In this document: positions 31,809 to 42,770 of the stretch, one piece after another
Layout: every line of letters starts with the position of its first letter
Numbering within the stretch: the first letter of the stretch is position 1
Source of the DNA: Cherax quadricarinatus
Lineage: Eukaryota > Arthropoda > Malacostraca > Decapoda > Parastacidae
Direction of reading: 5' to 3'
DNA length: 64,000 nucleotides
NCBI RefSeq assembly: GCF_038502225.1
Contig: NC_091372.1
Coordinates: 3,840,203-3,904,202 of the forward strand
The notes under the pieces: generated by a model
Databases searched by the model: none
What the model was told of the DNA's origin: nothing
What the model saw: only the letters and a program-made list of their open reading frames with translations
Translations under genes and position numbers: made by a program

Positions 31809-32057
31809 TTTTTATTTTTATTATCACACCGGCCGATTCCCACCAAGGCAGGGTGGCCCGAAAAAGAAAAACTTTCACCATCATTCACTCCATCACTGTC
31901 TTGCCAGAAGGGTGCTTTACACTACAGTTTTTAAACTGCAACATTAACACCCCTCCTTCAGAGTGCAGGCACTGTACTTCCCATCTCCAGGACTCAAGTC
32001 CGGCCTGCCGGTTTCCCTGAATCCCTTCATAAATGTTACTTTGCTCACACTCCAACA
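31809..32057 (-). mobile_element. RTE LINE 3' tail with 8-bp target duplication
   Basis: 249-bp antisense 3' UTR between gcatttat at 31801-31808 and 32058-32065. Almost identical to the tails at 17270-17510 and 43410. Confidence 0.93.
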
Positions 32058-32374
32058 GCATTTATATGCATTTATAAATGGAAAAAATGGCATTCTGCTT
32101 TCCGGCGATGTCTGCTCTCCGGAGATAGCCTGGAACCTAATCCGCCGTATAAGTGGGGCCCTACTGTACTGTACTCCAGTGTGTCTAAAATATTGCTGGG
32201 ACCTATAAATACTTTGTATATATTTCTAAACAACGGTAAATAACCAAGGCAGGTGAAAATGTTCACCTGTCAGTGTGTTTGTGACTACGTATTTAAGTAC
32301 TATTTCAGGACCTAATATTAGTGTCAGAACAAACATTGGCTATGAAATCACAAGAACTACTGCAAATTGTAATT

Positions 32375-35300
32375 TTTTTTTTTTTATTATTATCACACTG
32401 GCCGATTCCCACCAAGGCAGGGTGGCCCGAAAAAGATAAACTTTCACCATCATTCACTCCATCACTGTCTTACAGTTTTTAAACTGCAACATTAACACCC
32501 CTCCTTCAGAGTGCAGGCACTGTACTTCCCATCTCCAGGACTCAAGTCCGGCCTGCCGGTTTCCCTGAACCTCTTCGTAAATGTTACTTTGCTCACACTC
32601 CAACAGCACGTCAACTATTAAAAACCATTTGTCTCCATTCACTCCTATCAAACATGCTCATGCATGCCTGCTGGAAGTCCAAGCCCCTCGCACACAAAAC
32701 CTCCTTTACCCCCTCCCTCCAACCTTTCCTAGGCCGACCCCTACCCCGCCTTCCTTCCACTACAGACTGATACACTCTTGAAGTCATTCTGTTTCGCTCC
32801 ATTCTCTCTACATGTCCGAACCACCTCAACAACCCTTCCTCAGCCCTCTGGACAGCAGTTTTGGTAATCCCGCACCTCCTCCTAACTTCCAAACTACGAA
32901 TTCTCTGCATTATATTCACACCACACATTGCTCTCAGACATGACATCTCCACTGCCTCCAGCCTTCTCCTCGCTGCAGCATTCATCACCCATGCTTCACA
33001 CCCATATAAGAGCGTTGGTAAAACTATACTCTCATACATTCCCCTCTTTGCCTCCAAGGACAAAGTTCTTTGTCTCCACAGACTCCTAAGTGCACCACTC
33101 ACCCTTTTCCCCTCATCAATTCTATGATTCGCCTCATCTTTCATAGACCCATCCGCTGACACGTCCACTCCCAAATATCTGAATACATTCACCTCCATAC
33201 TCTCTCCCTCCAATCTGATATCCAATCTTTCATCACCTAATCTTTTTGTTATCCTCATAACCTTACTCTTTCCTGTATTCACTTTTAATTTTCTTCTTTT
33301 GCACACCCTACCAAATTCATACACCAGTCTCTGCAGCTTTTCTTCAGAATCTCCCAAGAGCACAGTGTCATCAGCAAAGAGCAACTGTGACAACTCCCAC
33401 TTTATGTGTGATTCTTTATCTTTTAACTCCACGCCTCTTGCCAAGACCCTCGCATTTACTTCTCTTACAACCCCATCTATAAATATATTAAACAACCACG
33501 GTGACATCACACATCCTTGTCTAAGGCCTACTTTTACTGGGAAAAAATTTCCCTCTTTCCTACATACTCTAACTTGAGCCTCACTATCCTCGTAAAAACT
33601 CTTCACTGCTTTCAGTAACCTACCTCCTACACCATACACTTGCAACATCTGCCACATTGCCCCCCTATCCACCCTGTCATATGCCTTTTCCAAATCCATA
33701 AATGCCACAAAGACCTCTTTAGCCTTATCTAAATACTGTTCACTTATATGTTTCACTGTAAACACCTGGTCCACACACCCCCTACCTTTCCTAAAGCCTC
33801 CTTGTTCATCTGCTATCCTATTCTCCGTCTTACTCTTAATTCTTTCAATTATAACTCTACCATACACTTTACCAGGTACACTCAACAGACTTATCCCCCT
33901 ATAATTTTTGCACTCTCTTTTATCCCCTTTGCCTTTATACAAAGGAACTATGCATGCTCTCTGCCAATCCCTAGGTACCTTACCCTCTTCCATACATTTA
34001 TTAAATAATTGCACCAACCACTCCAAAACTATATCCCCACCTGCTTTTAACATTTCTATCTTTATCCCATCAATCCCGGCTGCCTTACCCCCTTTCATTT
34101 TACCTACTGCCTCATGAACTTCCCCCACACTCACAACTGGCTCTTCCTCACTCCTACAAGATGTTATTCCTCCTTGCCCTATACACGAAATCACAACTTC
34201 CCTATCTTCATCAACATTTAACAGTTCCTCAAAATATTCCCTCCATCTTCCCAACCTCTAACTCTCCATTTAATAACTCTCCTCTTCTATTTTTAACTGA
34301 CAAATCCATTTGTTCTCTAGGCTTCCTTAACTTGTTAATCTCACTCCAAAACTTTTTCTTATTTTCAACAAAATTTGTTGATAACATCTCACCCACTCTC
34401 TCATTTCCTCTCTTTTTACATTGCTTCACCACTCTCTTAACCTCTCTCTTTTTCTCCATATACTCTTCCCTCCTTGCATCACTTCTACTTTGTAAAAACT
34501 TCTCATATGCTAACTTTTTCTCCCTTACTGCTCTCTTTACATCATCATTCCACCAATCGCTCCTCTTCCCTTCCGCACCCACTTTCCTGTAACCACAAAC
34601 TTCTGCTGAACACTCTAACACTACATTTTTAAACCTACCCCATACCTCTTTGACCCCATTGCCTATGCTCTCATTAGCCAATCTATCCTCCAATAGCTGT
34701 TTATATCTTACCCTAACTGCCTCCTCTTTTAGTTTATAAACCTTCACCTCTCTCTTCCCTGATGCTTCTATTCTCCTTGTACCCCATCTACCTTTTACTT
34801 TCAGTGTAGCTACAACTAGAAAGTGATCTGATATATCTGTGGCCCCTCTATAAACATGTACATCCTGAAGTCTACTCAACAGTCCATAATCCAACAAACT
34901 ACTGTCATTTCACCCTACATCATATCTTGTATACTTATTTATCCTCTTTTTCTTAAAATATGTATTACCTATAACTAAACCCCTTTCTATAACAAAGTTC
35001 AATCAAAGGGCTCCCATTATCATTTACACCTGGCACCCCAAACTTACGTACCACACCCTCTCTAAAAGTTTCTCCTACTTTAGCATTCAGATCCCCTACC
35101 ACAATTACTCTCTCACTTGGTTCAAAGGCTCCTATACATTCACTTAACATCTCCCAAAATCTCTCTCTCTCCTCTACATTCCTCTCTTCTCCAGGTGCAT
35201 ACACGCTTATTATGACCCACTTTTCACATCCAACCTTTACTTTAATCCACATAATTCTTGAATTTACACATTCATATTCTCTTTTCTCCTTCCATAACTG

Positions 35301-35939
35301 ATCCTTCAACATTACTGCTACCCCTTCCTTTGCTCTAACTCTCTCAGATACTCCAGATTTAATCCCATTTATTTCCCCCCACCGAAACTCCCCTACCCCC
35401 TTCAGCTTTGTTTCGCTTAGGGCCAGGACATCCAACTTCTTTTCATTCATAACATCAGCAATCTGTTTCTTGTCATCCGCACTACATCCACGCACATTCA
35501 AGCATCCCAGTTTTATAAAGTTTTTCTTCTTCTCTTTTTTAGTAAATGTCTACAGGAGAAGGGGTTACTAGCCCATTGCTCCCGGCATTTTAGTCGCCTC
35601 ATACAACACGCATGGCTTACGGAGGAAAGATTCTTTTCCACGTCCCCATGGACAATAGAAGAAATAAAGAAGAACAAGAGCTATTTAGAAAAAGGGGAAA
35701 AACCTAGATGTATGTATATATATATGCATGTGCGTGTCTGTGAAGTGTGACCAAAGTGTAAGTAGGAGTAGCATGATATCCCTGTTATCTAGTGTGTTTA
35801 TGAGACAGAAAAAGAAACCAGCAATCCTACCATCATGCAAAACAGTTACAGGTTTCTGTTTCACAGTCATCTGGCAGGACGGTAGTACTTCCCTGGGTGG
35901 TTGCTGTCTACAAACCTACTACCTAGGTAGTAGGTTGGT
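32375..35939 (-). mobile_element. RTE LINE, full length, 11-bp target duplication
   Basis: 3565 bp antisense, flanked by aaattgtaatt at 32364-32374 and 35940-35950. It defines both ends of the family: 5' accaacctactacctaggta on the minus strand, 3' tail 'ccagtgtgataataataaaa'. The 5' UTR is about 440 bp (35502-35939) and is the source of the RTE-SINE. Inserted in the right arm of the large inverted repeat, where the uninserted counterpart is 'gataattacaatttata' near 24797-24813. Confidence 0.95.
32611..35501 (-). pseudogene. RTE LINE ORF, broken copy
   Basis: Endonuclease plus RT as in the 14363 copy, in three frame segments: 35501-34965, 34897-34229 and 34254-32611. Compared with the intact copy there is an extra T near 34997, a CGA-to-TGA stop near 34910, an 18-bp deletion near 34885 and a 2-bp loss near 34253. 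The last 547 codons retain the RT with LLFADDTVLL and the complete C-terminus ending SEWRQMVFNS. Nucleotide similarity to the 14363 copy is very high. Confidence 0.9.
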
Positions 35940-36309
35940 AAATTGTAATTATCAGAACTTAAAAATTATACAAGTTAAAACAAAATTGAGAAAAAAGGTA
36001 TATCGGCAACACTTATGCAAGTGGCAGGACTCCATGTTGTCGTCAGGTGAGCATCTAGCACCAACTTTGTGGTTTTATATCTCTGTAAGTACTGACCTTA
36101 AATTTTTTTCTTGTCTTGTTACACACAGAAAATTACCCTCTTTTTTTTCTTTTTTTTCAAAATATTTGGAGCGCTGGGCGAGAGAACGTAGATCTACATT
36201 TGGACAGTTAAGGGGTTAACACTAAATATTCACACCTAACAGTTCCCACCTCACCTCCAGAAACAGTACAGATCCACTTATCACATCCAACTGTTATTCT
36301 GATAAGATA

Positions 36310-37276
36310 AGAGTAAAGTGATGAGGGTATCAAACAGTTTAGATAAAGAAAAATTGGATATCACATTGGGGAGAGGGAGTATGCAAGAAGTGAATGCTTT
36401 CAGATATTTGGGAGTTGACTAACTTGTTAGCAGATTGGTCTATGAAGGATAAGGTTACCTATAGAATTGATGAAGGAAAAAAGGTGAGTGGTGCGTTGAG
36501 GTATCTGTAGAGACAAAAAATGTTATCCATGGAGGCAAAGAAGGGAATGTACAAAAGTATAGTGGTACCAACACTCTTATATGGGTGTGAAGCTTGGGTT
36601 ATAAATGCTGCAGTGAGGAGGCAGCTGGAGGCAGTGGAGATGTCCTGTCTAAGGGCAATGTGTGGTGTAAATATTATACAGAGAATTCGTAGTGTTGAAA
36701 TTAGGAGGTGTGGGGTTACTAAAAGTATTAATCAGAGGGCTGAAGAGGGGTTGTTCAGGTGGTTTGGTCATTTAGAGAGGATAGAACAAAGTAGAATGAC
36801 TTGGAGGGCGTATAAATCTGAAAGGGAAAGGAAGGCGGGGTAGGGGTCATCCTCAAAAAGGCTGGAGGGTGGGAGTAAAGGAGGTTTTTGTGGGCGAGGG
36901 GCTTGGATTTCTGGCAAGCATGCATGAGTGTGTTAGATAGGAGTGAATGGAGACTAATGGTTTTTGGGACCTGATGAGCTGTTGGAGTGTGAGCATTGTA
37001 ATATTTTGTGAAGGGATTCAGAGAAACCGTTTAGTCGGACTTGAGTCCTGGAAATGGGAAGTACAATGCCTGAACTTTAAAGGAGGGGTTTGGGATATTG
37101 GCAGTTTGGAGGGACTTCTAAACTGTTGTATCTGAGTGCCTCTGCAAAGAGTGATTATGTATGAGTGATGGTGAAGTGTTGAATGATGAAAGTATTTTTC
37201 TTTCTTTTTGGGTTTTTCTTTCTTTTTGGGTCACCCTGCCTTGGTGGGAAATAGCCGATGTGTTAAAAAAAAAAAT
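36310..37276 (+). mobile_element. RTE LINE 3' fragment, second subfamily
   Basis: C-terminal coding region (36520-36843 stays open; CEAWVINAAVRRQLEAVEMSC) and 3' UTR ending in 'cctgccttggtgggaaatag' plus A tract. It shares with 44083-44890 subfamily differences from the young copies ('ggagggacttctaaactgtt'). Confidence 0.85.
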
Positions 37277-37284
37277 TATACTCC

Positions 37285-37465
37285 CCGTTTTCTCAAGGAA
37301 AATTCCAGTATGATGGTGAGGGGCTCTTTAATGTAAGGAATTGGACATATTCTCCTCTGTCCTTGGATCAAACTTAATCACCTCCTATTCCTCCAAGTGA
37401 TGTATGACTCCTATTGATTCAGCACTTCCCTCTCGATATAATAGGCCATAGGATAATAGTAATAT
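37285..37465 (+). mobile_element. SINE, CCTTGGATC family
   Basis: 'gatggtgaggggctctttaa', 'gtccttggatcaaacttaat', 'cacctcctattcctcc' and 'tatgactcctattgatt', then AT-rich sequence up to the TA used by the next Tigger element. Confidence 0.68.
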
Positions 37466-37466
37466 A

Positions 37467-38956
37467 CAGTGGACCCCCAAGTTTTGTGATTAATCCGTTC
37501 CAGAGAGTCTTCCGAAAGTCAGAATTCACGAATGTTGAAACCATTTTCCCCATAAGAAATAATGTAAATCCATTTAATCCGTTTCAGACATCCAAAAGTA
37601 CTACGTATAAGCAAAAAATACATTTTATAGAGAACTATATTCCATGTCTTATTTATCTATCACAATTCATCTTTCTTCTTTCTTTCAACACACCAGCCGT
37701 ATTCCACCGAGGCGGGGTGGCCCAAAAGGAAAAATGAAAGCTTCTCCTTTTACATTTAGTAATATATACAGGAGAAGGGGTTACTAACCCCCTTGCTCCC
37801 AGCATTTTAGTTGCCTCTTACAACACGCATGGCTTACGGAGGAAGAATTCTGTTCCACTTCCCCATGGAGAGAACAGGAAATAAACAAGAACAAGAACTA
37901 GTAAGAAAATAGAAGAAAACCCAGAAGGGTGTGTACATATATATATGCTTGTACATGTATGTGTAGTGTGACCTAAGTGTAAGAAGAAGTAGCAAGATGT
38001 ACCTGAAATCTTGCACAATTCATGTAATATGACATAAGAAACAATATTAATAACATAGAAACATGACATATACTCTGGAATGAATAAAATATGTCATTAC
38101 GTATGTGAGGAGTAAGTGGTGGTGGTGTTGTTGTTGGGTTTGTAAGGGCCACTGAGAGAAACTGTACATATTAGTGATAGTGGAGGCCACAGTATAAGCC
38201 ACCAACACTATTCACACAAACATGTACGTAATTTATAAATAAGAAATATTTACACTTTATAAATAAGAGATATTTACACTTACTGTACCTTGGAGATGCT
38301 GGCATTGGTTGAGGGTGGTGGAAGATAGGCAGGGCGGTGTATGTTCATCAGTGCCCTATATACCTCAAACAACAATGGAGGAGTCAGTTTCGTGTCATCC
38401 TTTCTCTGTTGCTTAATCGCTTAACTTATTTGCTACACCGTTAATGCTACACTTTATCACTGGCTGGCGCTATAGCCTTTATCGACTCCTGCTGCTTTAG
38501 TATTGTACATATCATATAATCACTGAATCGCTGAAGAAGGCACATTCTCCCTTCTCTCTTCCTCCTCCACTTTGGTACTTTGCTACGAGTTTTTTCTTGA
38601 ATTCTACTGTGTTTCACACCTTCTTTACCAAAGGGCTGGCACTAGAAGCTTCCTTTGGGTCCATGGTGGCTTATTTAGCAGTTTCAAGCACCAAAAACAA
38701 TGGACTATTACGAAATGTATCGTATGAACGCCTGGAATGATGGTCACTCGCACAGAAACAGTTCTACACTGACACACTGATTGTTGTGTGGGAGCCTTTG
38801 TATATGCCTGGCCCCTCCTGGCTGCACAGATGCGTTCCATATGACGGATGAATTGCGAGGCAAATCAAGAACCATGAGGCATTATTTTGACGAAAAAAGT
38901 TGCTGAAGGTCAAAATTCATGAAGTGAGAGGCTCACGAAACTCGGGGGGTCCATTG
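37467..38956 (-). mobile_element. Tigger-C copy, deleted, with SINE insertion
   Basis: Ends CAGTGGACCCCCAAGTTTTG and (reversed) CAATGGACCCCCCGAGTTTC with TA at 37465-37466 and 38957-38958. The antisense start of the transposase is near 38665 (codons for MDPKEASSASPLVKK). No catalytic domain. The RTE-SINE at 37671 is inserted in it; the uninterrupted relative is near 26970. Confidence 0.8.
37671..38013 (-). mobile_element. RTE-derived SINE, 5'-truncated copy
   Basis: 343 bp flanked by a perfect 10-bp duplication cacaattcat (37661-37670 and 38014-38023). Same composition as 7761-8228: LINE 5' UTR segment ('acaggagaaggggttactaa', 'acgcatggcttacggaggaa') joined to the LINE 3' tail ('attccaccgaggcggggtgg'). 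The exact duplication shows that this chimera moved as a unit. Confidence 0.92.
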
Positions 38957-38974
38957 TACCCTTGTCTTCCCTTT

Positions 38975-39095
38975 AGTAAGTAAGTTTATTCAGGTATACG
39001 CAAATACAGTTACAGAGATTATCATACATAGCAGCATATGTGTAGAGTACCTAGGATAATCCAAAAAAAAAGTCAAAGTGACTTATTTACATTGG
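38975..39095 (-). repeat. SINE/LINE end with GGGTTATCCTAGGTAA-type core
   Basis: Antisense of a short repeat: 'aagtttattcaggtatacgc', 'atcatacatagcagcatatg', 'gtacctaggataatccaaaa', 'agtcaaagtgacttattt'. A second copy is at 41844-41920. Ends just upstream of the last ATPAF2 exon. Confidence 0.7.
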
Positions 39096-39203
39096 GGTTC
39101 ACTACTATTTCTTTAACATTACCAATGCTATACAAAGAAAAGCTAATGCTTCCACATGAATATAATTCTCACACAAAAAAGTTTACATTTTTCTCCTCCC
39201 TAG

Positions 39204-39338
39204 ATATCACACTGGGGAGCTGTTGAATGGGCACATGATTTGGACAAGTATGACCACCAGTCGAGATTTTCAGCTGCTTTGCTTTTCATCCACCTTAATA
39301 CTTGGCAAGCTTCTTCGAAGCAGAAAGCAAAACCATAA
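39204..39338 (+). CDS. ATPAF2: ATPAF2 terminal exon
   Basis: 44 codons plus TAA after TCCCTAG. Encodes ISHWGAVEWAHDLDKYD..., the WGxxEWAHD signature of ATP12, then FSAALLFIHLN near the C-terminus. No clean AATAAA is obvious in the next few hundred bases, so the poly(A) site is unresolved. Confidence 0.95.
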   Translation: MSHWGAVEWAHDLDKYDHQSRFSAALLFIHLNTWQASSKQKAKP

Positions 39339-39612
39339 AATGTATGTATTGTATCAACAGTATGTTGAATGTCATTTTAGAGCACTGTTTAAATATGTAA
39401 AAATATACAAAATAATGTCAAAATTTTTAATTTATGCATTTTTATGGGTGTACGTGCATGTTTTCTTTTATAGGATTATTTCTTCAAATAGCTTCCTTTC
39501 TATAGCCATTGTATAGAGCCTATATTTGGTGTACAATAATTTTGGTAAGTGTGACCCAGGGGCAGTCAGTATGTAGTTTAAAAAAAAAACAGATATGATT
39601 AAAAAATACTAT

Positions 39613-41278
39613 TTTTTTATTTAACACACCAGCCATCTTCCATGGAGGTCAGGTGACCCGAAAAAGAAGAAACACTTTCATAATCACTGTTTTGCCAGAG
39701 GTATGCTGATACTACAGTTCAAAACCGTGCAGGCACTGTACTTTCCGCCTCTAGGACTCAAGTCTGGCTAACAGGTTTCCCTGAATCCCTTCATAAATGT
39801 TACCTTGCTCACACTCCAGCAGCACATCGTCATAAAAAGCATTTACCTCCACTCTTAACCCTTTCAGGGTTCAGAGGCCAAATTGCAAAGTGTGCACCAG
39901 TGTCCAAGAATTTTCAAAAAATAATTTTGTTATTTTTCTTATGAATTGGTAGAGAATCTTTTTCTGAAGGTAATAAAAAAAAAAGTATGAAATTTGATGG
40001 AAAATTGACGAAATTATGCTCTTGTGAATTTTGATGTGTCAGCGATATTTACGCATCGGTGATTTTGCCGACTTTGACTCCCATTGTAGGCCAGTTACAT
40101 CATTCCAGTCTACCAAATTCTTAGCTATTTCACTAGTGTTACTTCTATTCTATCGATTGAGCACAAGAATTTGCCAAGTCAACTGTTTCAACTACAAAAT
40201 AAAGTGATCGGAAATTGGTAATTTGGCCAATTTAACACAAAGTTCAAAGTACTCCAGTTTCAAAATAGGGTCCAGAATAAACAATGCAGGTATTCCTGGC
40301 ACTAAAGTAACATTTCCTCTGTTCATTAGTTACGTTTTCAGGCTTTACTAATGAATTCCATTTTGATTTTTTTATTCACATAATGAATTCTTATTCAAAC
40401 CAAAAAATAGGAGATTTACTGTTAAACAATGTTGTAATAATTGTATAAATAATATCACCACATTTGTGAATGTATATTAGACCCACCAGCTGGCGTGTAT
40501 TAGATGAGTGAGGTCATTTGTTTACTCTTGAACATCGGCAAAAATTTAACATTTCTGCTACTTTGAGCTCAGTTTCAAGCCATTTCCAGTACTAAAATCA
40601 TCTCTATTTCTGTAATATATCTTCCATTCTATCAAATGAGACCAAGAAATCACAAATACAACTATAAAAAGTATATGAAAAAACACTCCAAAGTTGCTGT
40701 TTTAATCGAAAATTACGGTCTCAGTTTTTTTCTCTCATGCACTATGTGCTGCAGGATTTGTTTTATGTGGTGCACACATACCACATAGATGCATTCTCTC
40801 ATATCTAGGCCAAAATTTACCGCTCACAGCTTATCAGAGTGAGCTGAGCTCATGACGTAGATCTATGGTTTGAACCCTTAATGTAAAGCCGTAGATTATG
40901 GCACGGACCCTCAAAGGGTTAATACACTCACGCTTGTTGGATGTCCAAGTCTTTCACACACAAAACCTCCTTTACCCCCTCCTTCCAACCTTTCCTAGGG
41001 TGACCTTTACCATGCCTTCTCTCCACTACAGACTTACACACCCTCAAAGTCATCGTATTTTGTTCCATCCTCTTTAAATAACCAAACTACCTAAACAACC
41101 CCTCTTCTGCTCTTGAGATAATACTTTTAGTAACTCTGCACCTCCTAGTCTCCAAGCTATGATTCTTTGCATAATATTCACATCACACATTGCCCTCAGA
41201 CACAACTTCTCCACTGCCTACAGCCTCCTTGCTGCAACATTCACCACCCATGCTTTACACCCATATAAGAGTGTTAGT
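39613..41278 (-). mobile_element. RTE LINE 3' fragment split by a TTAA element
   Basis: Antisense LINE sequence at 39613-39854 (tail: cagccatcttccatggaggt, ccctgaatcccttcataaat) resumes at 40923-41278 (C-terminal coding: cacacaaaacctcctttacc, acacccatataagagtgtta). The intervening 1.07 kb is the element at 39855. Diverged and not coding. Confidence 0.85.
39855..40922 (+). mobile_element. piggyBac-like TTAA MITE, 1.07 kb
   Basis: TTAACCCTTTCAGGGTTC at the left and, reversed, TTAACCCTTTGAGGGTCC at the right, both within TTAA. Non-coding. Collinear with 49520-50600 and, in reverse, with 12034-13015. Confidence 0.88.
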
Positions 41279-41952
41279 ACAGGTCCGCCATTGCAAATCT
41301 GGCAGTCAGACATCCGGTTCCATCAGTTATTTGGCACTAATTTTGGCTAGCATAATTTCCAGTTTCCTTTTCTCCATTTATTGTTATAACCTGCTTACTT
41401 TTATCCCTAGCTGTGGTTCCAACGAATAAAAGAAATGCTTCTCGTTGTGTAAAGCACATACACAGTACAATGTCCATAAAAGATAAAGTGGCTTTGAAGC
41501 CACTGTCGGTCTTCATGAGCTCAGTCTTGTGATGCAGGGGAATATGCTGTATTATTACGCTAATATCAACACTACGGCTTTATTTGCCTATCACACTTGA
41601 TTTAATATAACATAATAAACAATATAAATAACATAAAAACATGTTAAATACTCAAGAATGAATAATATTTGGCATAATACCGAGCAGTTCGACAGAGGTA
41701 TGAAGAGGATATGGGATACAAGTACCATCTTCCTATCCCTGTCTTGGGGGCTTATTAGAGAAAATGGAGTATAGCACAGGGCTAAATGTGATATACACAT
41801 GTAATGCACCATAAAACTGAAACAAAAAAGCTATTTTCTCTACATAGATTATCATACATAGCAGGATATTTGTAGAGAACCTAGGATAACCCAAAAAAAA
41901 GTCAAAGTGACTTATTTCAAGTACCTGGCTTGGGCTTGCCATATATGATTTA
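41279..41952. other. unassigned, partly repeat-derived sequence
   Basis: Begins 'acaggtccgccattgcaaat', possibly an element end. 41600-41680 resembles the antisense Tigger-C segment near 38040-38090 (aacaatataaataacataaa, aacatg). 41844-41920 carries the GGGTTATCCTAGG core in antisense. No gene seen. Confidence 0.45.
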
Positions 41953-42770
41953 AGAACATAAGAATGGAGGAACACTGCAGAAGGTCTACTGGCCCATACA
42001 AGGCACGTCCTTATCAAAATGACCTCTACCCAAAGCTACCCAAGAATTTACTCCCGTACCCAATGATGCAAATCAAACCCAGATCCTCCCACTCACATAT
42101 TTGTTCAATCTCTTTTTAAAGCTGCCCAAAGTCCTAGCCTCAATCACCCTGCTAGGAAGATTGTTCCATGCCTCCACAACTCTGTTAGAAAACCAGTACT
42201 TACCTATGTCCTTTCTAAATCTAAATTTATCCAACTTAAATCCATTATTCCTGGTTCTTACCTGGTTCGACACCCTCAGTACTTTATTAATATCTCCTTT
42301 GTTTATGCCTGTCATCCACTTATACACTTGAGTGATATCTTCCTTCATTCTATGTCTCTCCAGTGAGTGGAAATATAAGGCTTTAAGTATGTCTTCATAT
42401 GAGAGATTCCTTACACAGTAAAGCATTTTAGTCATTCCTCTCTGTTTTCCAATGAGTCTATATCCATCCTGTAGTAAGGAGACCAAAACTGAGCAGCATA
42501 ATCTAAATGAGGCCTCACTAGTGATGTATAGACCTGTTAAATAACTTTTGGACTTCTGTTACTTATACTTCTTGAGATAAATCCAAGTAATCTGTTAGCC
42601 TTGTTGCACACACTTAGGCACTACTGTCTTCGCTTTAAATTTCTGCTCACCATGACTCCCAAGTCTTTTTCACATTCTGTATGATCAAGCTCTACTTCAC
42701 CTAGTTTATACCTTCAAGGGTTATTTTCATTACCAAGGACTAGTACCTTACACTTTTGAGGCTTTTGAGG
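41953..42770 (-). mobile_element. CR1-type LINE 3' part
   Basis: Antisense CR1 C-terminal RT region and 3' end. The open stretch 42486-42073 encodes LERHRMKEDITQVYKWMTGI and FRKDIGKYWFSNRVVEAWNNLP, typical of the CR1 C-terminus. It meets a sense CR1 piece head to head at ~42770. Confidence 0.82.

Larger units (their letters stand above)
29052..32166. mobile_element. 3.1-kb TIR element with CAGTAGGGCCCC ends
   Basis: Ends CAGTAGGGCCCCGCTTTACG and (reversed) CAGTAGGGCCCCACTTATAC with TA at 29050-29051 and 32167-32168. Two RTE LINE insertions (30291-31126 and 31809-32057) make up a third of it. The rest is AT-rich, with no transposase recognised. An internal near-palindrome at about 31450-31500 contains 'gtagcccgggcgggctac'. 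Non-autonomous Tc1/mariner/pogo-type element inferred from the TA target. Confidence 0.82.
24507..36219. repeat. giant inverted repeat with TTAA ends
   Basis: The left arm starts TTAACCCTTAAACTCTCC at 24507. The right arm ends, reversed, TTAACCCCTTAACTGTCC at 36219. Reading inwards, both arms share collinear segments: 'ccaaatgtagatctacgttc', 'tcctgccacttg', 'gtgatttcatagccaat', 'ggtgaacattttcacctgcc', 'tataggtcccagcaat' and 'gaaactccttgaagca', then CTGT-rich tracts and 'ttatcctaggtaatt' (to ~25850 on the left, ~27200 on the right). The right arm is enlarged by a full-length LINE, a 3.1-kb TIR element, a MITE and a Tigger copy. It could be one fold-back-like element or two opposed copies of one TTAA family. 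Confidence 0.7.
5383..39338 (+). other. ATPAF2: ATPAF2 gene (ATP synthase F1 assembly factor 2), six 3' exons
   Basis: Host protein-coding gene. ATP12/ATPAF2 is a mitochondrial matrix chaperone that binds the F1 alpha subunit and allows assembly of the alpha/beta hexamer of ATP synthase. Exons 5383-5489, 6523-6606, 9391-9501, 13779-13959, 24101-24216 and 39204-39338 join in consistent phase to give about 244 codons ending in TAA. They cover the N-terminal RKRFYRNV / NLDHRKLKTP region, the EWDP motif, the SSEKAVFLSRLE helix and the WGAVEWAHD signature, in the family's usual order. The family is about 280-290 residues, so roughly the first 45, including the targeting peptide and start codon, lie in an exon upstream that I could not find (5383 begins in mid-codon). 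Introns are 1.0, 2.8, 4.3, 10.1 and 15.0 kb and full of mobile elements. No exon is broken, so the gene is probably functional. Confidence 0.95.
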
